DNA from: Hydractinia symbiolongicarpus | Taxonomy: Eukaryota > Cnidaria > Hydrozoa > Anthoathecata > Hydractiniidae | NCBI RefSeq assembly: GCF_029227915.1 | Contig: NC_079882.1 | Span: 19,108,501-19,172,500 of the forward strand | Length of the DNA: 64,000 nt | Direction of reading: 5' to 3' | Part shown: positions 1-8,621 of the stretch, piece by piece | How the letters are laid out: each line of letters starts with the position of its first letter | How positions within the stretch are numbered: position 1 is the stretch's first letter | Program-made: the position numbers and the translations under genes | The notes under the pieces: generated by a model | Database searches by the model: none | The model's input: only the letters and a program-made list of their open reading frames with translations | What the model was told of the DNA's origin: nothing

Positions 1-95
1 TTAGTTCTTCTTATTTTACCATAGGAATCTATTGACCAATTTTTTTTAAAAGAATAAAAAAAATAAAGGGTAACAACAACAACATTTTTACTTAC

Positions 96-1284
96 ATCTT
101 TGCTCCTCATTATATGCTGGAACTACAACAGAGAGAGATAGAGTTCCAACACTTATAATAAAGGGAAAATTTAAATTCTTCTCTTGAATTGGATCGATAA
201 ATGTTTTTTCACTGGCATAACGTAGGATAACTGGGATAGCATCTTTTGTAGTAAGATACAAGACAACTAGGAACTAAAAAGAACATTTACATAAAAGTTA
301 AATAAAATAATTTAAAAAGGAGCTTGTAGACAATAAATTTTACCAAAAATTTTTTCACACATTTGAATAACTCACACAAATTGCTTTTATAATGTTCAAC
401 AGGTAATGTTGTGTTGACATGATAACCTCAAGCATGAGTTAAGGTTGCAAAGTCACAAAGATACCAAAATTTTATTAGTTTCCTCACCATATTTTTATAT
501 TTCGACATTAGTTAGAGTTATACCATGTCAAAGGGTATTAACAGCACTGTGCATTAAGTTATTAAAATAGTCAACTATGTCCAAAAGATTTCAAGCATAG
601 TTTTCACCATGGCTGATAAAATATACTGTAACCTGGCACAATTATGTGCGACAAAATGTTTTCTGCCTCTAAAATTTACATTTTACTTGTTTAACAGAGA
701 AATCCAGAGAAAACTTAAAATATGCACATCTATCTATCTACCAATGCAAAAGTATATATAAACAAAGCTACAAGACTCAATCTTGGTGCCAGTTCTTTCT
801 TTGGGTTACTTCTATTTGTCTTGTTTCTACCAATCAGTTTTTAGTGGCTTTCAAACCTTGACAAGGAAGTGTTATGAAAAATGCCCTAAGACTTTTTTGC
901 AATGGATTTTAATTTTTTAGCTGATTTGGCAGGCCTTGCCATAAGAAGCATGTTATCGCACAGGCACACACACACACCAAACGTCTAAAACATGGGGCCT
1001 AGCTAGCCGTTTTTTGTATCAGTCAGGTAATAATCTTTATTAAATAATCTATGTTTTAAGATCCCATTGAGTGTTACCTAGCTATATAACAAATGTGTTG
1101 TTAAGAGAAAAAATATTTGTACAGCTATAGCTAGCTGTAGCAATATGCTTGAGCTGTCAGCTAGCAAGCTAGTGCAAAAAAGAGAATTATATACAAAACT
1201 CACCACAAAAAGTAGAACAGCAACTGATAAAAATAAGTATAAAAAAAGTGTATGCATGCAAATGTTTAGTAATGGAACGTGCAT
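96..1284 (-). CDS. ALG5: ALG5, dolichyl-phosphate beta-glucosyltransferase, 5' part (runs off left edge)
   Basis: ER-membrane GT2-family enzyme that transfers glucose from UDP-glucose to dolichyl phosphate, the donor for the last steps of N-glycan precursor assembly. Two coding exons are visible: 1204-1284 (27 codons, from ATG at 1282-1284) and 96-273 (59 codons plus one base). The first exon gives a hydrophobic signal-anchor (LFLYLFLSVAVLLFV) and ends in a GTGAGT donor. The second exon, after a TTTTTAG acceptor, continues the membrane anchor, then a lumen/cytosol linker starting TTKDAIP, and ends in LSVVVPAYNEEQR, the start of the glycosyltransferase fold; its donor is GTAAGT with phase 1, as expected for the following Leu. 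Spacing from anchor to the SVVVPxYNEE motif matches human ALG5, and the TTK..P..LxR..xEK linker also aligns. DPM1 is the main alternative, but it lacks this anchor. The catalytic DxD lies beyond the window. The start codon in the small first exon is an inference from phase and hydrophobicity. Confidence 0.85.
274..1203 (-). other. first ALG5 intron, no gene seen
   Basis: AT-rich intron between the two coding exons above, bounded by GTGAGT and TTTTTAG (read on the minus strand). I see no open coding segment or clear repeat in it apart from short (CA) and (AG) runs near 960-985. Confidence 0.6.
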
Positions 1285-2190
1285 TTTGGCGTCACTGTTA
1301 TAAAACTGACAATGTTTATAAAATGTGACACATCACAACAACATTTTCATTATCGAAACTCTCGGACTATAATAACCACCAGACGTAAAAAGCAATAACT
1401 CTGAACGGCAAACATTGCCATACTTTTTTTCCTACAAATATTGTACATGATCCTATAAGTTATTGATAAACGAGACAAAGGCATCTGTGGCTATTGCTCT
1501 AAATCCCTTCCGTGCTCAAAATGATTTTTACATGGCGAAATGGCACAACTTCTTGGATATCCTTTCTTCCGTGTGTGTCTCCTGTTTCAGTTCTATACCC
1601 GTGGCTGTACCGTGGTAGATTTGGACAACTGCGTCTACATGATACCGCCGCAGATAATAAATAGGGGGATTCTCAAGCGGCCGCTTGTTAAGCAACACGC
1701 CCGCCCCACTTACCACTGAGGTATAGCTAGCGATGACTGGGGAGATAACCGCCTAAGTTGTTTTTCTTTGTTTTAATCCTCAAATTAATTCATCAGGTAT
1801 GTGATTTGTACATTATAACTTTGGCGTAAAAACTAGATTTGGTATTATTTCAAGTGGTCGCTTAAGTGTCTCTCTCTCTCATGGATATTTTTATGTTGGT
1901 TGTTTAAAATAAAACATATTTCTCCCTTTTGTGAATGACTCACTGACACTGCATTATTTTTAACCAAATCTTTTTCCCCTATATTCGAATTGCTGGGTAA
2001 TATCATAGGATTCGTGTTGTAAGACCGTTTGACTAAACAAAAGATCTGTGTCCTTGATAGTGATTATAGTTATAAAAATAGCTATATTTTGCAGTTTTAG
2101 AATGAAATTTAACAGACCAGATTATTATTTATAGCAAAGGGACTAAATAACGACTGCTTGACAACCCACTGCAGTTACCGCTGGACAAGG
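1285..2190. other. intergenic region upstream of ALG5
   Basis: No gene recognised. The block 1495-1745 is noticeably richer in G+C than its surroundings, includes a GCGGCCGC, and on the minus strand carries a good donor (GTAAGT near 1710). It could be an untranslated first exon or promoter-proximal region of ALG5, but nothing proves it. The rest is AT-rich without features. Confidence 0.35.
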
Positions 2191-2194
2191 CTGT

Positions 2195-2345
2195 TAAGGC
2201 TAACCTTCAATTTAAGAATGTCCCAGATCATCTTAAGACCCAAGACGTGTGCGAGAAAGCCTTTTAGAAACAGCCCTACGCACTTAAAGCTGTTCCAAAT
2301 CATCTTAAGACCCGAAACATATGTGAGAAGGTTGTTGGGGCTAGA
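2195..2345 (+). pseudogene. two decayed units of a P-[DN]-H-L-K-T-[QR] peptide repeat
   Basis: In one frame two copies of a 24-residue unit lie 72 nt apart: VPDHLKTQDVCEKAF (from 2220) and VPNHLKTRNICEKVV (from 2292), with an in-frame TAG at 2265-2267 between them. Repeats of this type, an invariant HLKT followed by CEK, occur in multi-copy proteins that travel with viral-type DNA polymerase elements in cnidarian genomes (recollection of the family, not checked). The nearby polymerase relic lies on the other strand. The stop and short length show a dead fragment. Confidence 0.55.
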
Positions 2346-2423
2346 TTAACTCTGAGGTCAGAAATTAGCGCGAAAAAATTAACGCGATTTAGGGCAAGGT
2401 GGAAAATAGGCCTTAGAGTTTTG

Positions 2424-2864
2424 TTAGCTTATTTAACTAAGCTTTCTTCGACATATTAACATTGAGTTTCTCTCATACAAATCTTAGACGCAAACAAACA
2501 TAAAAGAATTCTCACTAAGAATTATTTTATGTTCGTTTGTTTGCGTCTAAGATCTGAGTCAGATCAAACCCTGATTTAACCAACTAATGATCATCTTACC
2601 CACTCACCCACTTAAGTAATGGGGAAATTTATTATGCTTTGTTAAGTGAGTGAGATCATCCTCGCTCAAATTATTAAAGAAGAAAAGATTCCCTGATAAT
2701 GATCACCTAAGCAAATAAAACAATAGAAGTAACCAATCATAAAGTGTATTCACTACTCTGACCGCAGAAAAATCGTTTGCGACCCAGCGTAATTTTCCCA
2801 CCTTAAGTATTCCGATTTGCCGGTGGTAAGAAATTTTATGCTGGGTCTTCTGGCTAGTCTTTTG
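2424..2864 (+). repeat. dispersed hairpin-rich repeat, copy A
   Basis: Two blocks of this stretch recur, in inverse orientation and order, at 53762-54057: the 2424-2500 block (sharing AAGCTTTCTTCGA and TTAGACGCA) and the 2781-2864 block (sharing CCCAGC.TAATTTT and ATGCTGGGTCTTC). Each block carries a hairpin: 2481-2505 pairs with 2527-2553, and 2781-2802 pairs imperfectly with 2822-2849 around a spacer. No coding capacity. This looks like a non-autonomous DNA element; terminal repeats and target duplication were not found. Confidence 0.6.
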
Positions 2865-2936
2865 TGCGTATAGCATCTTTTAAAGCACGACGTTTATCGC
2901 AGAACGCCGACAGGATTAGCTTGGATTGCTCGTAAA

Positions 2937-3200
2937 TCAACTATTCGAGACACTAGAAAGAGATATAACGGTTACCTTTTGGTATATTTTTTGCTTTCCA
3001 CAAGGCTGTTCATTGGTATAACACAACCTCTCAGCTACTTCCTTAAAGCGATGGGGCTCATCAATTTCTCGGTACTTTATTGGTATTTTGCGGTCAATCT
3101 GCCACTCTTTAGCATAGTTATTCCAAGACATACCCTCAACAAACTGTGCTTTAATATGATGTGCACGAAGCGGTTCTCACACCCAAGGTACTCTAAAGAA
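2937..3200 (-). pseudogene. HNH-nuclease-like fragment, frameshifted
   Basis: On the minus strand an open segment reads EGMSWNNYAKEWQIDRKIPI..., with RLCYTN further on, then shifts frame to continue PLWKAKNIPKGNR. The W.IDHIIP-like core followed by LHYTN.QPLW is the pattern of small HNH-type modules found in large DNA viruses and selfish elements. Here the expected metal-binding His in the core is Arg (WQIDRKIP) and the frame is broken, so it is inactive. It sits just downstream (same strand) of the polymerase relic and probably belonged to the same element. Confidence 0.55.
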
Positions 3201-3399
3201 CTGAGTTTATTGTTCTCCTGTAGAGCCTGGTAGGTTCTAGACGTAGTAACATTTACGAAATGTTTAGCAGGATCATAAATAGATCTTTACTATTTCGCAT
3301 ATAGAACCTCCGTCATGTTCCTTTTATTAGGGTCTTGTTCCTATAAGGTATACACAAAACTGTTAGAAACGCTACAACGCTAATAGCTTAGCTTGCTTT

Positions 3400-5040
3400 G
3401 CTCATAATCGCTTGCTTATGTACATGGAAGCTTGTGTTTTCCTGGTATCTAGGTGGCCTTACAAAGCGTTCATATACTGCAAAGTCATATCGTTTTGCTT
3501 TTTCGACATGCACGAAATATTGTACGACTTGAAAACTAGTCAGACATAGGCCAGTTTCACACATTTTTGTCGTACTCCTTTAAAAGTTCAGGTCATACGA
3601 CATCTCGAAGCTCTTCTCCCGAAATTGCAAAATACGCACTATCTGAATCGATGTAGGTATACTCAAAGTCTCTGCGATTTGCATACTTGCCCAAATAGTC
3701 ATAGTAGAATTCCAACATACGCAACTTGGAGAGTTGGCACACAGCAATTCAACATGCGTAGGCTCTATCACTACTCACCCTGTGCTTACCTTAAGTCATC
3801 TCATAAGTATTATCTATATCCTGAAGATCTTCGAGGTACAGGAATCTCAAGGCTTTATCAACCTTTTTTTATCTCTCATAAAGGTTTTATTCGCATGCCT
3901 TGCCACATCCTCAATCAACGAACCGTAGAACGAGTTCCCCTTAAGCTTTGCCATCGCTTCAGTTATCTGCTTGTCAGGGTCTGTATCTGAATGTCTTCGA
4001 GTGTCAGCATTTTCATAGGAAATCATGCGAACAGTTTACCACGTTGGTACTTGTTACCAACGTGGTAAACCTTGGTACCCAAAACTGGCGAAAAGCTGTC
4101 ATGGTCCAGGTACCACTCTGAACAGGTGTACATAGCAGGATATTTTCTGCTTTTATCAGGCCAAGGAGCTTACGTGTGCAGGGAACACGTTTCTATCCTG
4201 TTGCTTTCAGGTACTCATGCATATGCTAAGGAATTTAATCATCGGGTATTCCCTGCACCACAAATAGCGGTACTTCGATGTCGACCTATACAAACTCAAA
4301 CAATAACCCATTTTGCACGCCTTTTGTCAGCAACTCTAGGTTGTGACTTGTTTTAGGGTTGGTACCTAAATTAGCTTTTCTTTACCGAAGGGGAAGTCGT
4401 GCATCAGCTACTAGATTACAGCATGTTAGCATACAGCATCTAGCCCTAGGATTGTCTTGCACGTTCTTGGTTGTTCCCTATGGATGTGAGATCTTATACC
4501 CGAGATATCTCTTTTGTGATATCTACAGAACACAATAGCAGGCCGACCAACCATCTCTGTCTGCAAAAGCTCGTAAGCTTCGTTTTTGGTTTATTCCGTG
4601 CAGGCATTTGCACTTGTGTATACAAGGTCTCTTGTTCAACACATAAGGCATCTACACCTCCGGGATACTCACCGCATCCTTCAAGAGGTCTATATATATC
4701 GTTGTCATAGTATTGAAGCCTTGTCTTGTCTATGGCTTTGATGAATAGCTCTACATCTGCCAGATTGTACTTCCGTCTGGTTGAAAAGGGCATCCGTGCT
4801 ACTTGTATCCGTGGTATTCGTAGACAGTTCTGGTAGTAGGCTCATACCCGTCGACCTGCCATTCTTCCTTTTTTCTACTGATAACACGTTCTCTTCTGAG
4901 TTCGCACTGTGCATGGTGTTTGTGTGTTCCAGTCTACATCGACATTAGCTCGATCCATTGCGATGCAGCCTAGGTCAGGTGGCAGGCTTTCGTAAATAGC
5001 TTATGACGGTCTCCGCACTCCATTCCTCGTCAATTTTTCA
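3400..5040 (-). pseudogene. decayed viral/organellar-type family B DNA polymerase
   Basis: Several short blocks in family order on the minus strand, separated by stops and frameshifts: near 4788-4830 a YEYHGY.(stop)HGCP block; near 4521-4548 GRPAIVFCRYH followed by LGLDA; near 4227-4286 DIEVPLFVVQGIPDD; near 3750-3860 KKVDKALRFLYLEDL-type residues; and at 3638-3655 the polymerase metal-binding motif in the form YIDSDS followed by AYFAISGEEL. Family-B polymerases have a YxDTDS motif at this spot, so the second acidic residue is kept. In-frame stops follow immediately (near 3593). This is a replication gene from a Polinton-like or other viral-type selfish element, long dead. Exact ends are uncertain. 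Confidence 0.7.
4034..4070. repeat. 16-bp perfect hairpin inside the polymerase relic
   Basis: GTTTACCACGTTGGTA (4034-4049) is followed by five bases and its exact reverse complement (4055-4070). It interrupts the polymerase pseudogene and is not part of the family alignment, so it probably arose or inserted after the gene died. Confidence 0.7.
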
Positions 5041-5707
5041 GATTTTTTTATTTGTTTATTAGTTGTTGTAACAAGGGGAAGTTTATTGGCAGATTTATTA
5101 CCTTTTAATTAAAAAACATGTTAAGGTTGATCGTTTGGTGAAATGGGTTACTACTAAATGTAGAAAAACTTTACATGCCCTGTGGATGACGTGGAAGGTT
5201 TATGAAGAATAAAAGATCAAATATTTTTTCTTTTCTAACGAAATCTTATTTTACGTATTTACATAAGACCTCTAAACAATTCTCCTTTTTATTTTATCTT
5301 TGAACTAAAAGTGTTTAAAAATTATTTCTTTTATTATTTTTCTAGAACATCGTCCATAGGGTTCTTGCCTTTTTGACATTAAAGCCGTCAATAAAAAGCT
5401 AGCGGCTTTGTCATCAAGCGAGAAAAACTAGGGACAGGAGGATTTTCTGGTCTTGATTTTTATGTGAAAGTTTTTCAAGGGGCTTTTTTAAAAATACAAA
5501 AATCTTAATCGCAAAAGAACCGGATATAGGTTCAGGGTCCTTAATGCGGGGTACGCAATTTCCCCTGGACATGTTTGTGGGACGGGCTTAGCGAACTTGG
5601 CTACTATGTTGTAAATCCGGAAATAGTTAAATAATCTATACCAACAATTAAAAATTTGAAGAACCAACATTATTGAAATTTTTTGATATTTATAATTTTT
5701 AACTCAG
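5041..5707. other. intergenic, downstream of the K+ channel gene
   Basis: AT-rich with no gene recognised. It should contain the 3' UTR of the channel gene (minus strand), but no single polyadenylation signal stands out. Confidence 0.4.
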
Positions 5708-8621
5708 CTAACACTGATTTAAAATTATATCATATTCGTCAATCGGCGGCTTAGTATTCCAAGTGTTCGTCCTACAGAATCTCGATAGGCCATCATATTT
5801 AGGGTAATGTTTATCTCTCTGTTTGTTATAGTTATAATGAACTAAATGTTTGGGAAAAGGTCTTCTAGTGTCCGCATCGTCAATTTGTCTTACTCCAGCA
5901 GGAACGGAATAATTTCTGGAGACGTTCTGATGAGGTATGTGTCTACTTCTAAAATCAGGAGATGAGTTGAGCCTTCTTGCAGTCCTAGTGTTGCAATGCA
6001 GCTCCACAAATTCTCTATCGGAGGTATCATCACTTCTCGTAGCAGTAGATGGAGTACTGCCCTCACTTGCTGAAATTTTGGAAGAAGCTGTTTCACAGTC
6101 CGGTAACATAGGCAATAATAAAAAATTTTCTTTAGGGTAGCTGTTCTTGATGTAGCTATTGTGTGTTGTTTGTTTTTCTTGATCAGCTAGCACTACCATA
6201 GTCGGTTTCGTAGCCATATCACGAATAATTGATGGTGAGTGTCTTGATGGGTTATGGCGTTCCTTACGCTTAGCTTCTTCTAGTAATCCATCCCAGTCAG
6301 CTAAAATGTCACTATGCTTGGTTATATACAATTTCATACAATTTTGATGCAACAATATTGTCATTTTGTTACAACTATAAAATTTCCAGAACATAAAATC
6401 ATACATTATATTCAACATACGTAGCGTACTTACAAAGATTTAGCGCCCCTTTCTTTCTCCGTTTAAATTTCCCAAGAACTTTGTACTTTAGGACAAGGTT
6501 TCCATGGTTTTTGATTTTATGCTTGTAAGATATTTCTTCGCTTTTGTCTTCACTATTTTTTCGCTGAGGACGAAAGCTGTCTGTCATTGATTTATCCTTA
6601 TGATTCGGACGCCAAGTGTTTGCTGTAACACCGAAAAAAAAGCATAATTTCAATAACATTAATAAATGCTAAAACTACAACAAAAACCATAACAGCAACA
6701 ACAACGACAAAAAAAACAATAATAAAAAAAGCAAACAACAACAACAACAAAACAACAACGTCAACGAACGAAAACAACAAAAGCTGTTGCTCCCATCAAA
6801 TGCTCTTTGATCATTTCAAAGCTTCCCTGCAAAAGCACTAACTTCTTACCATATTTGCCTCTGCCTAAAAGAAGATTAATTTCTTCCATTGCATTTGATA
6901 ACGCAGTGAACACGGTTGAAACCAGACTCAATCCTATCGATATATACAACGCACGTAAAAACCAGATGCCTTGTTCTCTATCACTATCTGGAGCACGACC
7001 ACGATTTGGCACTAAGTCTCCAAAACCGATTGTTGCCATGGCAACAAAGCAATAATAAATGCTATCTATGTAGCTCCAATCTTCTGTGTAGCAATACAAC
7101 ATTCCTCCAAGAAATAGCATGATCACCATAAGTGAAACCGAAACAAACATGACTTTAATGTTGATATGATTCATCTTTGACTTGTGACAACATTTTTTGC
7201 TAATGTAGCGTAAAAAGTAGAAGATAGCAACAGTTATGTGTTCTCCAACCGATGCGAGGGCAAGTATGTTCAACGGTATGCCGATAAGTGCGAATATGAT
7301 GAGGAAAAGACGACCACTTTGCGTTTGAGGTGTAATATGGCCATACCCTGGAGACAGAATTAAATATTGCCCTCAGTAAAATATTCGAACACATATTTTT
7401 TAATACTACAGTATTAAAAAATATGTGTTCGAATGTTTTATATTTTAAAGCTTGTTTCATTAAGAAATAAGACGAAGTAGTGTGCTTATTCAGATCGTGG
7501 TAAGATCTAAGAAATCATGTCTGAAGAAAATAAACTGAAGCCATTGTGCTGCAATCTTACCTATAGTTGTGGTCACAGTAGACGCGAAATAGAGAGATTG
7601 ATAGTAATCCCAGTCCTTGTGTTCAACGAAGATTTCAAAGCGTCTCCTTCTAACAAGATGTTCATATTGCAATAACCTATCTAGCGTGATGTTGAATTCA
7701 TTAATCAATTTCTCTCTTTCTTTGTGCAACGTTCGTTTCCAGTATGTTTTATCTCTTTCCTTGTGTTCTAATTCTCGAAAAACTAAAGCTCCCACTAACA
7801 AGTACACTATGATAACGATACCACGAATAAGAAGAACTTTGACGGATGGTTTTATAGGAGTTGTGTCGGTTGATTCTAATTTGTCGATCGTGGCATCATG
7901 ATGTTGTCGGGATTTCGGGTAGCCTGAAAATAAAAAGAACCAGTTTTTAGTAAGTAAGTAACGGGAAGTTTTAAAGTCCTTGGAGATTCCATCCTAACGG
8001 CTGACATTTACTCCCCTCCGGCTGTAGCTATGTTACGTAGGCGAGGCCCAGTGATTGCTGAGTTGACTTCGTAAACACCAGGTCAGTTGTTCATTCCACA
8101 GTGCGGGTATGTTCCACAAGTGCCATTACTATGGATTCGGATTTGATAGACATTGAATAGGTAATGCTGGCGTATACCTAATGTCAACATCCATAGTACA
8201 TGGTCTGCATTGACAACGATTTTTTTCAACACTGAAGTGGCTATCCTTTAACTCGAAACCTGCAACTTGTAACTCAACCAGATCTCACCAATAAGCCTCA
8301 GAAATTCATTATCCTTCTGCCAACCATTAAAAAATCAGGCGTCATTGAATCATTATATCTTATTTTTTTAATTTTTTTTCCGGGTAAAAGCAGTGAAGAC
8401 TAATTGAACATAAAACAGAGGTTTTAGAAAACAAATTCTATGTTATGTTTTAAAACTGTTGTAATAATCAGCTGGCTATATAAGATTATATTTGAATTGG
8501 ATTTAAATCCAAAATTAAAAACAAGAAAACAAGAAAATAGTTGAGAAAAGCTTATACCGTTTTGCGATTCCATACTTCTTGAATTTTTGAAATTATTTCG
8601 ACGCGAGTGAACTAGCCACAT
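5708..8621 (-). CDS. two-pore-domain potassium channel (K2P/KCNK family), five coding exons, 568 aa
   Basis: Background (leak) K+ channel of the plasma membrane; two subunits, each with two pore loops, form the pore. Exons (minus strand): 8558-8621, 7561-7923, 6850-7347, 6434-6622, 5708-6300; all GT-AG, phases agree and lengths sum to 569 codons with the stop. TM1 about 51-70 (LLIRGIVIIVYLLVGALVF), a charged extracellular cap with N99-I-T glycosylation site, first filter T141-I-G-Y-G145 split by an intron inside the first Gly codon, TM2 about 153-174, TM3 about 207-227, second filter T248-I-G-F-G252, TM4 about 271-294, then a 260-residue hydrophilic tail rich in Ser, Arg and His. TIGYG/TIGFG filters are diagnostic. 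The subfamily (TREK, TASK, TWIK, THIK) is not clear. The start is the first in-frame ATG after an upstream stop; an extra 5' exon is possible. Confidence 0.93.
6680..6795. repeat. (AAC)-rich simple repeat in a channel intron
   Basis: Low-complexity AAC/AACAAA tract inside the intron between the TM4 exon and the first tail exon. On the minus strand it forms a GTT-rich stretch close to the donor. Confidence 0.7.
7383..7434. repeat. 25-bp perfect inverted repeat with 2-bp spacer, intronic
   Basis: The arm 7383-7407 (ATTCGAACACATATTTTTTA plus ATACT) is repeated exactly in reverse complement at 7410-7434, separated only by AC. It lies in the intron that splits the first pore filter. Flanking bases keep pairing for a few more positions with one mismatch. 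In RNA this would be a long hairpin within about 40 nt of the next exon's acceptor. Confidence 0.85.

Noticed and set aside
1528-1716. 62-codon minus-strand frame in the G+C-rich block
   Set aside because: No homology recognised and not in phase with ALG5 exon 1 by any clear splice; kept only as a possible untranslated exon.
3625-3990. 121-codon plus-strand open frame
   Set aside because: It is antisense to the polymerase B pseudogene; the minus-strand reading has the family motifs.
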